Shown: positions 1 to 14,269 of the stretch, in pieces
Position numbering within the stretch: the first letter of the stretch is position 1
Layout of the letters: the number at the start of each line of letters is the position of its first letter
The notes under the pieces: generated by a model
Told to the model about the DNA's origin: nothing
Databases searched by the model: none
The model's input: only the letters and a program-made list of their open reading frames with translations
Origin: Trochalopteron elliotii
Taxonomy: Eukaryota > Chordata > Aves > Passeriformes > Leiothrichidae
Reading direction: 5' to 3'
Length of the DNA stretch: 64,000 nt
NCBI GenBank assembly: GCA_024734555.1
Contig: JANPWX010000151.1
Location: 1,425,293-1,489,292, forward strand
Translations under genes and position numbers: made by a program

Positions 1-1967
1 CTAGCTCAAGGGCACAGCAAATGCCACATTTTCCAGTTTATTAACCCCCTAAAATACCCTGCCAAGCCTGTGGAGCCGGTGCCTTCCGGTAGCAGCACTG
101 TGGGAATGTGACCTCCTGTCACAGGGGGAGATAACACTGTCACCCTGCCACTTGACCTGCTGTGGGGCAAAGTGCATGGAAACCTCCCTCTCTGTCCCCA
201 CCCAGGCTGCAGAAACTGCAGTTTGAGTCTAAACACCACTGAAAGAGCAACATTTAGGAGGAAGAAACAGTGCAGATCACCCCTGCTGTTAACTACTCAC
301 CACTGTGTAAACCAAGAGAGAACAGACCCTTTGGATTTCCTGTCACTGGGCAGTGAAAACAGCAGCTGCTTGCCTGTCTGCTTCTGATAAAACCCAAGGA
401 GCAGCCCGGGTGGATGTTTCTGGAATTAAATGTCCAAATGCAGATATGTACCTGTGTGTGCTCCTGTTTCTGAGGCAGGGGGAGCAGATTGGTGCTCAGC
501 TCTGTCCCAGCTGTGTGCTGGGTGTGACCCCTGCTCACACAGAGAGCTCAGCACCATGTGCAGCACATCAGGATTGCACCCAGCTGCAGTTTGTCTGCCT
601 GTCTCTCTGCCTGTCACCAGGTACCTCCCTCCAGTCTGCCCCAAAGGCTGACACTCTCTGCCTGTGGAGTAACTGGGTGAAAAAGATTAGGGAAACAGGC
701 TGTGTCAAGGAAAAGCCTGAGTGCTCCCTACACCTCACATCATCCTTGTTTGATCACCTGGACATCAGGCTTCAATGGGCTTCAGTGAATTGGAGGGAGT
801 TGCTCTGAGGTGCAGGAGGGAATGTGGCCTCCAAGGAATCAAAAATCACAGCACTGAATACTCTCAGTGCTACAGAGGGATAACTGTAAGGTCAAGTACC
901 TCTTCCAGTCCTATAGAAGCCAAGCTCTAACACCACCTAAAACAGAGCTGAGGTCCAAATTTAGAGGTTGTGTGGACAGCAAGCCTGCTGTGTTTGTGAC
1001 TAAAGAACCAGTGTTTTCTTATTCTACCTGCTGGGCTTCTTGTTGGCTTGGCTCTTTAGGTGGCAGCAAGTTGGGACATGGGTCTGGTCAGAGGTTTTAA
1101 TATCCCTTTGTCCTTCCTTGCAGAGAGGAGGCAGAAATTTATCTCTGTCCTCCCAGCATCCTGGAGCAGGCAAAGTCTAAGCAGCAGATAAAATAGAACA
1201 AATCCCTCCCTGACGCAAATCTGCAACTTACTGGCATCAAACCACTTAGCCAAAAACTCAGAGATGCCTCAGAAGATTACAGTCACTTTAAAACCAGGTG
1301 GCTGTGGATTAGCTGAGGCTTGAGTAGCCCTGCTCACTTCCTCCTGGCTCTCATCCAGCTTTTTGAAGGAGTGTCCTTGCCAGAGGAGGGAGGTTCTGTA
1401 GGGTGGCAATCCAGAAACTGGAATGACTGCAGCTCTGTGGGGGTGGTGTGGGAACTGCCTTGCATACCCAGGCAGCAGTGTTTTGTGCACCATGGCACCA
1501 CTTACTCTTTTTTCTGTGCAAAATATGAACTCAAATGTTCTAATGAATCACCTCATTGATTGGAATTTGAAGAGGAATTTCAGAGTCCCAACCTCTTTTT
1601 TTCCTGGAGGCTTGGACATGAAGTCACACTGCATCCAGTGTCACACTGACAGTGACACAGGGACATGAAATCTCACAAGAAATCTTACCAGGTCCAGTTC
1701 TCTCTTGGTGGTTCATTATTAGAAGGCAGAAGGACAGTTAACTCGACCAAAGGAAAGCTCAGGATGCACAAGAGATACACATGTGCAGCATATTCACAGC
1801 TCATGTGAACACCAGACTCACACCAATACACGACATGGCAGCTTCATGCACAAATAACTAGGCTGGGCTTGGAGAGAGAACTTGTGACCACGGAGAAGAG
1901 AAAAAAGGAGTGTGTTAGAGAGAGTGTCACAGAAGCTGGGAGGGTGGGTCTGTATTTTTGGTCTTAC
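1..1967 (-). other. CACNA1C: Intron 33 (5' part)
   Basis: Sequence after exon 33 that continues past the left edge of the window. It contains the UGCAUG element listed separately. I searched it for the next exon, which should encode the IVS4 arginine helix, and did not find it. No repeat was recognised. Confidence 0.8.
1845..1850 (-). promoter_or_regulatory. CACNA1C: UGCAUG (RBFOX) element downstream of exon 33
   Basis: The plus strand reads catgca, so the transcript reads UGCAUG at +118 to +123 after the exon 33 donor. Intronic UGCAUG downstream of an optional exon is the classical RBFOX enhancer position. I saw no other copy within about 300 nt on either side in the intron. Confidence 0.6.
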
Positions 1968-2000
1968 CATAGAGGAAGAGCATTGGGTATGTTCAGCTGG
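1968..2000 (-). CDS. CACNA1C: CACNA1C exon 33: optional IVS3-S4 loop microexon
   Basis: This 33-nt exon encodes PAEHTQCSSSM, with acceptor ctgcctttctttaaag and donor gtaaga. It inserts eleven residues in the extracellular loop between IVS3 and IVS4. Because it is in frame it can be skipped; in mammals the skipped form shifts voltage dependence of activation, and Fox-1/Fox-2 proteins are reported to control it. One serine replaces the proline I recall in the mammalian SPSM end. The acceptor ends AAG rather than CAG and is separated from exon 32 by 19.4 kb, which fits an optional exon that needs an enhancer. Confidence 0.95.
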
Positions 2001-5000
2001 CTTTAAAGAAAGGCAGACAGAAATAAGCTGTAATAAGTCTCCAATCAAGAGCCCTAGTAAACTAGGTCTTGGCTAACACAGGAGCAACAAAATGGCAGGA
2101 GAGGGCAAAAGGGGATTTGAAAGAAATGCACAAGAGGCTGGGCTCATTCCCTAGGATGCCCAGGATCAAGGCTGGCCATGGCAGAAGCAGGTACAACTGC
2201 CACTGAATTTGGTGTGAGCTCTCTCCACTACCACCACCACATGTGAGTCCCACCCAGTGTCTCCTGAGGGCTGGACACCCTGGCAGTGGAGGTGCTGTAC
2301 TGGTAAAATGTTTCTTGTGTCACCACTACGAGTCAATACAGGGACTGATTTAGCTCTCCAACTCAGATCCAGTCTGCACAGGGACCAGCCAGCTTCTAGT
2401 GCATCCATCTGATTGGGAAACCCATCACACCCCAGTGCTAAAGCAACATTTGCTGTTTATATATCCCCATCCCCTTACACACAGTTCTGGGTTGGAAGAG
2501 TCTAACTGGCTCTTGGCAACCCCACAGCACCCAGCACCAGCTGTGGAAAGTGGGTTGGTGCAGCTAATTAGCAGCTAATTAGCTCACTCTACCTTCACCC
2601 ACCTCACAGCAAAGCCCTAGGGAACCAATGGATGTGTTCTTGGAGGCCAGGCTGAGCTGAGCCCAGCCCTGGTCACGCCTGGAAGAGTCAAATTGCTGCA
2701 GACACTCTGCCTGACATGCCTTGATTAACCTCTGGGGCCATTTCCAATACTGAGAGCAATTCTAAAAAATACCCAAGGCTGCAAGAACCTTTAGGTGTAA
2801 GAAGCAGAATTGTAAATTAAATAAAACTGTCTTTACTAGGAGTCCTTCAGTTCAATAGTAACATAATCCTTCAGGCCTAACCTCTACCATATGCCAAACC
2901 TGTCTGCTACTTTAGCAAAGTGGGAACTGATGTATTAATTTTTCTCTCAGTGTCAGAATTCCCCCCTAGTGCCATGAAGGACTCCTGTAGCATGCTCCTG
3001 CTCTCTAAGGATGCTGCAGTAATCAAACTGGTACTGCATTACCTGAAGGAAAGCTGCAGTTTTTCAGCCTATTTGGTGATACAGGCAAATGAGAGCAATT
3101 AAAAACCCATCTCATTTAATAATTTGGGTTAAGTCAGTGGTTTGGTAGTGTCAGCTTTCATTGCTTTTTATCCTCCTCTTTCACATGTTTGCTCTTGTGT
3201 TTTCAGATCACATACAGGCAAAAGTTGGCTTGAATACCAAATAAAGAAGCAGTGCCCATAGAGACATTTCTTACAGGTCAGGCATAGATTCTGATTTTGT
3301 GTTGCTAGGCAAACATCTTTCCAGCAAAGCCTGTCTCTGTCCCATCCCCCTTCCTCTTTCTAGTTCTGCAAATCTCCTTTTCTAACAGTAGAAGGACCCT
3401 TGTTCTGCTCCTTGCTGCATTCCTAGTAGAAGGTGCAAAGGCCCTTCAAAATAACTGGGGGGAGCCTAAAAATTTTTGGGATTCTCTATCCACTGGCTGA
3501 CAGTGTTGGTGCATCTGTGACTGACAGGCTGAAGAAGCCTTTTGTGGTTCTGTGAGATATTATTGTGCCTTCATTGTCATTTCTGCTCTTATTCCCTGAG
3601 CTAACTGGGCTGTGTTTTAAGATGTGGTCCAAAATGTACCAAATTATCTCACTACCTCTGGCAGAGGCTCAAAAGCAGCCCAGGAAAGGCTCTGCTCATG
3701 CTGGCAGGTGGGATTTGTACAAACTGTGGCACCGTGGGCTGAGGTTCCTGCTGTGCTTGTGCACAGTGTGTGAGCTCATGAGGGGGAAATCAACCCTCAG
3801 CTTTGGGTTTCTATTTGAAAAAAAAAAATACATCTTATGATGTCCACAAAGGTTTCAGAAAGGAGACAAATCCTACCACCTGTCCAAAGGTGTACCTGTA
3901 CCTGAGCACAGGTATCTGAGAACACATTGCTGGAACTTTCAAGTGTGGCCATTCTGAACTCTAAAGCTGAGAGAGCTACTGCTGGATTATCCAAGAATCT
4001 TCAGCCTTGCCAGTGATGTGGGAATGCCAATTTTATTAGGACAAGGACAGGCAGCTGGCACCTGAGAATGTATTGGTCACATCAGTTCCCAGAGATGGAG
4101 GCATGGTGACAAGTACTTGGAATCAAAGCCAGTGTCTATTGCCCATCTGAAGTGGACAGGATTTCATTTTTACAAATCTCAGAACTGTGTGGAAAAAACC
4201 AAACCCTCATCTGTTGAATGTCTCTGAAACATGAGTTTTTTGGAGAAGCTGCACCACTGAGCAGAAAGCACTCTTGGCTGTAATGTTCAATTTCCAGCTG
4301 TCTCTGCTCCTGCATGGGGTTTAACCTGCAGAGCAACTTCAAGCCTTCCATCCTGCCCTTCTCTTTTTTGGGCATGAGTAGCATGAACATGCTGAATGAG
4401 AAAGGTCCTCAGCAGGGAAATCAGCCAGAGATGATGTTCTGAGCAGTTTCCCTTGTACAGAAAAGGGATCTGAAGTATAAATCACAAGTCCAAGGCCATA
4501 TTTAGAGTGATATAGAGGGGAAGCTGCAGGCTGAGTGGGAGAAGAAATATCTGAGGCAGGATGCACCTGTGTACAGACACTCAGGGGGATGAGTGCAGGG
4601 AGAACTCTTTGGGTAATTTTTTTTCTTTTGATGTCACTATATTTAAAAAGGCAACAGAGATGCTAAGGAGCAGAAGAGGCCAAGGAGAAGAGAAGGTTCT
4701 AGAAGCCCAAATAAAAATTCAGTAGGATAAAGACTGAGTGATCCCTGCAACATGTCTGAAAACCTCCTCAGAATATTGTTGCCTGCATAAATCTCATTCA
4801 TATTCAGTGTGTACCAGAACACCAGCTTTTAAAACAGATAAATTGCTTCAGCTGCTGCAAGCCTGTGAGCATCCTTAGAGCCCCTCCAGGCACAAAAGAG
4901 GAAGGCAAAGCTTATGCCTGTCATGAAGTCAGCATCCCAGGTAAGGAAGTCTCTGGGAAAGAAGCCAGGTTCATTCAATGGAGAGAGACTTAAAATCTCA

Positions 5001-6480
5001 GAGACCACAGCACTGGATAAGGGAATTGTGTTCCTGCTAATTGTGCTCTGCCTGGGTAGGTGGGAGGGAGGTTTACTGGGAATTACTCGTGAAGAACACA
5101 ACCCCTCCAGGTCCTGCTCAACCTCCAAAATGTCTCACATATCAAACTTGGTGTCTGATACTGCCATCAAGTCAAGGAAAAAAGTTTCTGATGGGTTGTG
5201 CTTTGGGAGCTAGGAGAGGATAAAATTTGCACTCCAGGAGAACCAGTCTCAATCTTGCAAGAGCAGTGTGTAACAGAGTCAATACAGTAAGATATTTATG
5301 CTGTGATGCAACCCATTCTGAAATTCTGAGGAGGGATGATGTGGCTTTGCAGCAAAGACAGCAGCAAAAATATAAGCAAAAAGGCTTTGTAAAGTCACAG
5401 TGGTATCAAAGTTCCCTGAAAAATCCATGGCTTAGAATATCTCATGGATAGAGATTTGGAAGAAAACAAGGAAGTGTGTTAATAGGCAGATTCAAATGAA
5501 AGTTTCAGTAGGAAATTGCTGAGAACAGATATTAATCCCACCTCATCCTTGTGGAACCCTGGAGATGGAGGACCATGTTGGGAGGTTTGAGTTCCTTTTG
5601 GCTGGTTTGCTGAAGAGTGGAATGGCTCTCCAGAGAAGCAGCACCTGGAAATACCTGCAGTGGAGCTTCATGAGGTCTGAACAGTGTGTATTTAACCCAT
5701 TTAACCACGGAGGCTCCTCTGGGTGAGCATCAGTGGCTGTTCAGTAGCTGTTGCAGCCTGGCTGCACTGACAGGACAGGACAGGACAGGCAGGCAGCATT
5801 CCCTCTGCCAGCACTGCTGATGGTGGCAATTCTTTTACACCACAGGACACACTGAAGAGGAGTTCAACTCCCTTGGAGGGGATCCAGCCTTTGCCTGGAA
5901 GTCCAAAGTGATCTTTTCCCTGATGTTTGAGGAGCAAAACTTCCTTGCTGATAGTTTTTAACTTTCTAACAACACCTTCATTTGTAGGGAGGAATCTCTT
6001 TTTGCAAGAGATAATTCAACCTTTATGTTCTGGAGAGCATTTAAGCAGCTGAACAATGTTATAATTGCTTAGAGTTGTCTCAGTGAATGCAGAGGTACAA
6101 CTGCAGCCTTCTAGTCATGCCTGATAGCCCTGGGTTAGAAGAGATGAGAGGAAATGTGTGTTTGAGATTCTGGCACCCCAATATGACAGAGGAGCTTCAC
6201 ATTTTCTCAGAAGAAGGGTGGTCAGATGCTTATGCTGCCTTTTGTGACCAACAATCTGTAATGGCATTTCTCCACTGAGGAAACTGTGGGTGGAGCTTCT
6301 GGGAGCCCACTTAGAGCAGCTGGTTGTGGTGATGGGTGTCTGCTGAGGTATTTCCTTGATTGTTGTTGAATTTGGAGAAGGAAAAGTTACCTGTGAAGAT
6401 GCCATAGCTGTTGGAAACTTGATGATTGTTCTGTCAGCCTTGTCCCATGAGGAAGGGGGTGATGCATGGTCACTTCTTTT

Positions 6481-6540
6481 TCTGAGAATCCTCACAGAAA
6501 AAAATCCTCTGAGAATCCTCTTTTGTCTCTGAGAATCCTC
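6481..6540. repeat. Short direct repeat, three copies
   Basis: The 13-mer tctgagaatcctc occurs three times within 60 bp with spacers of unequal length (aca plus A run, and ttttg). Confidence 0.85.
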
Positions 6541-8329
6541 TCTGCAGAGCTCAGCTGAGCAGGCTGGAGTGTTGTGTGGTTCCTTTGCATTTGTAGGATA
6601 TCAACCTTTCCTAGACCAAGGTCTTTGTACACAGAGGTCTCCTCCAAGAGTCCTACTTCAGCCATGCTGCATCTGTGACTCTGGGCATGAGGTGAAGGGT
6701 GCAAAGAGCCATTCTGGGGAAATGAACTCACCCAAACCACGGGTAAGATGTGGAGGGGAATTAAAAGCACAAATATGGCAATGGCAAACCCCACTGCTCT
6801 TCTGGAGACGTTTCCTTCCCACGTGGTTACACTGAGATGGGATCTGCAAGGTTGTGAGTTTCAAGAAGAACAAGAATTTACCAAAGTATGGGGGCAAAAA
6901 AAAGAGGTTTGGAAGTTAGAGACATGGTAAAAGAAGACACTGGACATCCTCTTGTATTTGTAGTGTCAAAAATCTGAAGTGACCTCAGGAGGATGAGTTG
7001 CATTGTGGAGAGCTGGAAAAAGTCAGGGTTTCAAATCAACCTGACTGCTGGCAGGTAATATTGTCTGCCATTGCACTGGGGAGTTACCAGAGCCCCTTCC
7101 AGAGCCATCTGTCTGCCACTGCTGTCTGAGGTTTTAATCACAAGCACCCTGGAGATAACCCACCAGCCACCAAAAGCCTGTGAGGTTATTATAAGGCCAG
7201 GCAGAAATGTATCTGGTATTTCTCTGACAGGGAATATTACTGGATTGCAGATGGCATCACTGTCAATTCCCACAACCTTACAGTGAAATCAGATTATCAG
7301 CAAAAGGTAAAAAAAAGCAAACCTAAGAAACTTCTTAAAACTTTGAGAATTTCTGGGAACATTTTGAATAAAACTAGCCAAAATGATTATTTTTTTTTCC
7401 CCTGCAAAAATATTTTCTTTTAGGAGAACGCTGGTGCTGAAAGTCAAATGTTCTGTAGAAACATGCCAATTTTGAAGCAGGCATCTCAGAAATGTGAGGC
7501 TGAAATCTCACATTTTGTCCTCACACATTTTAATTTAGTTTACATTTCCATTATAAATCATATATAACTAAGAAAAAAAAATCAGTGCCAGATTAAACTG
7601 CTTTTACTTTACTGAAGCATATGTTTTGAATCTTGATTATTTCAATAGAAATGATCTTCTACTGAAAGTTTTTCAACTTTAAATTTTCCTCCTATTTTAA
7701 AAGAGGAAAAAAAAATGTTACAGGAGGCTTTTAGAAAAAAAAAAAAATCGATCCTCTCTATGGCTCTAATCTGGGTGAAGCACTGGAGGCTTTTTTGGAT
7801 CATTTAATGCCCATTAGAAAAGGGATCTTACAGGAAAACATGGAATTGAGGGGTGTGAGGCTGCTTTTACTGGGGCAAATGGTGAGCAAATGATTGTTGA
7901 TTTCCCTGGAAAAAGCTCTGAGTGTTCCAGTGCAATAAAACATGCTGATACTGAGACGGTTCTGCAGAGGAGCCTGAGCTCTCCTGCAGCAGGGAGTTAA
8001 AATTCCATTTGTTGCAAGGAGGGGAAATTAGGAAAAATGAGACATCTGCAATGAAGTTTTCCATTCCATTCCTGCCTGCACCAGCTCATGGGGGCCAACA
8101 GACACCAAGTGTCAGCTCATCCAAATGCAATATAAATGCATTTATACTTCACTGATTCCACATGATCTCACACCTCAGGGGAAGCATTACCATATCCCCA
8201 TGCAACAAAAGCCTGCTTTGAATACAGCTAATAAGGGCAAGGTAACTTTTAAAGCAAATGAGTCCTGCAGCTATCAGTTTTTCCCCCCCCTTCATTTTCT
8301 ATGCATTCTAAGATTTTGAAATTCTGGAG

Positions 8330-8530
8330 CTTGCTTTTCTAATTAGCTTCTAATATGCAAATCATACCAATTTGAATAGCTTATTAATTAATTTCATATA
8401 TATATATATATCTCCATGAAATTGTCAGACAGTAGTCTTATGGTTCCAAGTGCTTAAGGTAAATATAAGAAAAGTCAATTGCTTTAATTTGGTTATGCAG
8501 ATTACCCTAGATTGATAATTAGAGGACAAG
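8330..8530. other. AT-rich candidate conserved non-coding element
   Basis: Unique AT-rich sequence with a POU octamer atgcaaat at 8355-8362, a homeodomain-like ttaattaat at 8384-8392 and a short (TA)n run at 8398-8411. It has the composition of conserved enhancers, but conservation cannot be tested here. Confidence 0.25.
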
Positions 8531-11500
8531 TAATGAAAAGGCTGCTTTTTTACACTGCCAAAAGCTCTATTTTTTCCCATGACTTTCAGAAAAGCAGAAC
8601 AATTGGTAAAGTCTATCTGTGCAAATTATTCTTAATTTTCAGGATGTTTTAATAATCCCTCTCATTAGCTCGGGGAAATCAAGTCTTATGGTAATCAGGC
8701 CTGGGGGGCTCCTGAGAAAGAAGTCACTAAACCACTATCAGAGATGTAGTGCTCCTCTTCAGGTACAGCTTCTGCTCTGACTCACAGAGGCAGGTGCAGC
8801 TGGCCTGTGTTTCATCATTTGTGTTCTGTGGGACAGGCAGCCAAAAAACGCCCCAGAACATCTGGATGAGAAGGGGCTGGAGATGAACTGAGCCACGAAA
8901 ATAAATGCTGAAAGGCTACTTGAGTGCAGGACCTTTTGTTTTACAGGTAGAGTGGCTTTGAGGGTCTTCTGTTTGAATAAGAGAGGAGAGGTTTTGCTGA
9001 TTTGAGCACCAGGAGCCATGTCTGATGAGGTTTTTTTTTCATTAAACTTGCCTTTCCATGTGACCAGTTCTTGAAGCACAGGGCAGTGGCTCCCAAAGGA
9101 GCTGATCAGTCTGTCCCAGCCTGGAGCAGCCTGAGAACGACCTTGGGAACAGAACAGACCACTGAGCAGGGTGGAGAGAGAGCAGGAGTGAGAATTTAAG
9201 TTCCCATATTCAGTTTTCCTCAGTTTTGTTACCATGCATGCCAACAGTGTCCTCCTGAGCAGTCCAATGTGCTTCACTGCATTTCCTCAGGCAAAGTTAA
9301 CACAGCTTTTAAACATCAAACTCAGCAGTGTATTTATCACTGTGCTGGAAAGGGCAGGCTTCTTTTCCTCCACCACTGCAGACAGATTTATGTTCTGGAT
9401 TACATTGTTCATTATTCTCTTCCTTTTCTTTTTCCATTGTCTGTGAGGGAAGAGGGAGAGAAATCTGTGGGACAGGTTTTCCAAAAGGATCACAGCCTGT
9501 ATCTGGTTTTGCCTCATTCTGAATAACAGTTATTTTCACCTCCACGTTCTCCCACCCCAAACACTCAAATAAATCCATCACCTTGACTTCTTATCTTCTA
9601 GTGTTGTGTAAGCACAGCTGCTCTGGAGGGCTGCAAGCTGGGAGATGTTCTCTGACACACTTGGCCTGCTCAGGTTCTTGCACTCTAAGACCACGACAGT
9701 GATTTTGATGTCAAAATAAAACAGAAGAAAAAGACTTTAAAAAAGCTGTTCAAAACATTCACACCAGTCCTAATGACTTTAAAGGCACGCTGTTGTGCAC
9801 TGTGCAAGAACTGATTTTTCTATTTCTTGTAGCATCCCACAGCCTGCCTTGGAAATGAGAATGACAACAGAGCTTTTCTCTGAGAACTTCCTGAGCCACT
9901 GATGGGCAGGAGCTTTGTGTCCAACACCTTGCACTGCTCCACTGGTACTGGGAGGGTGAGAGGCATCTACTGGCTTCTTCTTCCCTGTAAATTGGTGATT
10001 TGAGGGATTAAGCAAACTCCTAGAGGCATGTCCTTCTGCTGCCATGGCTGTGTTTGTCTTCTCTGCACTGGATGTTTTGAGCACTTCTGCAGATATTTGT
10101 TAATTACTTCTGAATTAGCTGATGGGATTTCATGGCGTGGGAAGAGGATGAGGAAGAAGGAAAAATGAAGAACAGAGTGAAACTTGGTGCTCTCAGTGTA
10201 TTGGTGTTTCTGGGGTTTCTCTGGTCAGCCTCAGGCTGAAAGGAGGAGGGAGTCCTTTGGATTTTGTAGGGTTCCAGAAGCACATGAATCCAGAAGGGAA
10301 CTTCAGTGGCATCTTTGTTGTACTGCACAAATCCTGTATACTGATGGGGAATTACACTGCTGCTGTTAAGGCTGGAAGGAGGCCTGTGGTCTGCAGCAAA
10401 ATCCCCACTCCTCAGTAAAATTCTGGGGACTACTGGAGCCAGATGGAGACTGGATCAGGAACAGGTTTTTCTGGGAAGGGAAGCAGGTAGGCCAGCAGCT
10501 GAAATATTCCATGTGCAGGGTTGCCAGGACACATCCTTTGGGAAGCCCAGAGGCTCTGGGACAATGTGAAGAGGGATGAGCAATCTTGTACTTTGATTAA
10601 GGTTTCTAAGCAAAGGTTTCTTTGCTTCAAGAAGCTGCACATGCTGGTGGAAGCAGGAGAAAACCCAACCCATCTTTGTTCCAAAGCAATAGGTCTGTGG
10701 ATTGCAAGAGGCTCTGGATGACTGTAGGTGATTTATCAGCCCTTGTCAGTTTTGTATAATTAATCTTTGCTCAAGGGAGGATATCCAGAGATAGCAGCAG
10801 CACAAACAGAGTGGTTGTTACGGACCATTTTCATCTGAGGTTTGTTGCAGCTAGTGTTTAATTCCCAGTCTGTGTCTTTTCATTGCCTTTTAAATTAGAA
10901 AGTTATTTAACGTTGATGCAGAGCATTTCCTAGAAAAAAAAAAGCAGCCTAAAGACTCACACTGGATTTCTGTATGATATTATGGGATACAATAAAGCCC
11001 ACGTGTCATTCTGGGATTTGAAATGCCAATCACAGGCATTATCAGAAAACATTAGAAGTGGTCATATGGACACTGGGAATAGACCTTACAAAGCCACTGA
11101 GCAACATTTTCTTGTTCTACACATCTTTCCAAGAATTATTCTTGATTTAATGAATTATTTGGTAAAAAAAAAACATGGGTAGGTACTGTTAAGATGATAT
11201 GTAATGCTCACTGTGTGTGATTTACTGTGTCCAAGTATGGCCAAACAGTTGAGTCTCAAATTCCCTGCTCCTAAACATCAATTTGTTTTGATGTTTTCCT
11301 AATAACAAGTGTTTCTTTACAGCTGAGGCATCTTTGCCTTCATGTCTGTTCATTTTATGCAAAGATGCCTGGCTTTGGATGAAGGAGATTGTCTCCCAGC
11401 CACCCAGACAAGGCTCAGCAGGCAGCACTGGTGTCTCTGAGCTTCAAAGTGGAGCTGGAGAGAACAACTGGGGTGCCACCAGCTGGGACATCCCATCACT

Positions 11501-14236
11501 CCTGGCTCAATTAGAGCCAAGTCACATTTTTTTTGGCCATCAATGAGCTGACCATCAGCAGCAGTCCAGTCCCTACAGCTTGGTCATCTGGCTGGCAGCA
11601 GGGAGTGGGTCCCATTTAGCAGGTGCCTGGGAAGATGAATGAAGCTGAAGTTGTTTTGTTGGCATGTTGTGCCAGACGATCTCCACAAAGAGCAGATCAG
11701 GGAGAGAAGGTAAGAGCACAGCCATTTAAAACCAGATGTCTATTAAGAAATAATAATAAAAAAAAACCTCACCCCTCTTGTGTTTGCCTGGCTGGTGCAT
11801 GAAAATGTAGAGGAAGCAAGGCAAGAGCTAAATGAGGGTGCTATATTGACTGTATTAGAAAGGGTAAAATTAATTTATACATGTTTACCTTTGATTACAA
11901 ATCTGGGTGAGCAGCAAATCCCCCACAACTGGGTGGTATTTGATGGGAAGTCTGTACATTTGGCTTTGCAAACTGGTACCATCACCATGCTGAAAGGCTG
12001 CCCAGTGCCTGGCAAAAAAACCCTCACCAAGGGCAGCAGCTCTTCCCCTGGGCTGGTGGGATCTTGGCTAAAGACAGAGAGGAAAATCTACTCCTACATA
12101 AAATAGAGGGGAACCTTCTGCTGCCTTGATGAAAATGTCTGCTGCCCAAGATTTCAGCAAAGTTGTGAGAAGGAGATGAGAGAGAAAAGCAAGTTGAAGA
12201 GAAAAACAAGTGAAATGCTTGTGTGTGTCTTCCCTTCTTCCATCACCTCTGTTGCTTTCATTGGAACTGGCAGTGCAGGCTGGGACAAGTGAAAATTTCT
12301 CTAAATATGCACAAGGGTACAAGATGGTGCAGGCAGTGAGGTCTTGTAGCACTGATGCTAAAAGCTCTGGTGGTTTTGCATGAAGAACAGGAGATTTTAC
12401 AGCAAAATTCAGTGAGTGAAATGAGGGGTTTGTGCCCTCTCTGCTCCTGCAGCCTGTGTATGGAGAATAGCCACACTGGAAAATTCCTTGGGCACTCTCA
12501 GCAAGGTAGGTCAGAGAAAAAGGGGAATGAAATGCCAGAAACTTCTCCAACTGCTTCTGAGATGACAGAACCAGCTGGGTTTGAACTCACCCAAGCACCT
12601 TTTTGACCATCTAACTTAGGTGCTCAGAGATCATTAATTAACATTAATATATTCAGAGATGATCTAAGGAATCAAGAGTCAGAGATTTTTCTGTGGATTC
12701 GTATAAAGATACAATCTCTAGCAGAGTTCAGGGAAAGTTAAAAGAAACTTTTGCTAGGCAAAAGGAATGATTTATCCTGGCTAGCAAGCCAATGGAAAAA
12801 TATAATCAGCTTGGGGTAGCTCTTTTTAAATTTGAGTGTTTTAACTAGCTTTGTGGAAAACCACACTGGAATTAAAAGGGAGATGAAATGCAACTCTACT
12901 ATATCACAGATGTTGATGCCAGAATATTGTAGTGGGTTTTTTCTTCAAAGTGCTGTGATAGAAAAACGACAAGTAAAATTAAATACTGGCCAGAAAATCT
13001 GGATGTAGGCTTTTTTAAAGAGCTCTTTGTACGGAAATGTAGATGTCATACTCTTATTTTTGCTATTGAATCAACACAGGACAAGGTCTGTGGTTCTTTG
13101 TTCCTACTATTAGCTTTTTACTGTTATTGTAACAATAATTTACAGTCAAATAAGTAAACAGGACTTCTGCTCTAAAGGCCTTAAAACGCAGCAAGGTTTT
13201 GGGTATGTGCAAGCCTGCACTGATTAAAAGCACAATTCACTGCTCAGGGCAGTCAGTGAGAGGCTGTGGGCCACCATTTTAAACATTTTCACTCAGAAGG
13301 ACTCCAGACAGGTTTATGCATCAGGTCTTACAGTCACAGAGGGCTGTCTAACTTTCTTTTTGCTGCTTTCACATTTAGCTTCTAAGAATTTGTTCTCCTG
13401 GATCCTTTATCTTCTATTTCTCCTATTTTAGTTAAGGAGAATATGTGTGGTTAAATTTTTCCAGTAAGGCAAATTTATTTTTATGCTACTCCTAAGTCTT
13501 CCCTGCATTAAAATACATTCTGATTTTTCCGTGGGCCTGGAATAATGTCACAAGCCAAGCATAACAATTCTGTGGAAATCACAATATTGAGGTACTTCCT
13601 TAAAATTGGGTAGTATGAAGTGGGGACTACATGACTTCTTCTTATGGTGCTAGCACTGCTCAAATACTCAGGTAAACTCAGGGAGGAGTCATTTGCATTT
13701 ACTATCCCCTTTTTTTTGCAGAAAATATATACTTTTTCTGATTGTCCATATTTCATATAGATTTCCATACAGAAAAAGTTGTGCAGTTACCAAAATCACC
13801 CCTTTTAATGGGCAAATCACAAAATTATGAACTCTGGAAATGCACTCAAAATACCCAACATTTTAAAGACAAGAGATTAAAAAAACTTAAATAAAGAGGC
13901 CCCATCATCATGACAAATATATATATAAACCAAAAATAACCCTGTTCAAACATGGTTGTGCTTGGATAGTCATACTATACTTCTTTCTCACCAATACAGG
14001 GTGAAAAACATGCACTAAAATTGTTGATCAAGCATGGGAGGTGATCAAATTCAAATTGATCTAAGCCTAATCGGTGGAAGAGTCCAGGGCAGCTCTCCTG
14101 ATGTTCTTCAAAGGCAAAATAAAAGCACTTGCCACTGCCACAGCTCACAACCATGCTTCAACGTGGCTTCCTACAGCTGGGGCCACCGTGGTGTGTTACC
14201 TGAATTATTCCAATGATAAAAACACCACCAGATACA

Positions 14237-14238
<2 letters not shown>

Positions 14239-14265
<27 letters not shown>
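14239..14265. repeat. Poly-A run (27 nt)
   Basis: A pure adenine run on the plus strand, not preceded by any recognisable processed cDNA or SINE, so no retrocopy call is made. Confidence 0.95.

Positions 14266-14269
<4 letters not shown>

Noticed and set aside
2480..2530. 'ctgggttggaagagtctaac' resembling a CR1 3' end
   Set aside because: The similarity does not extend to either side, so chance cannot be excluded.
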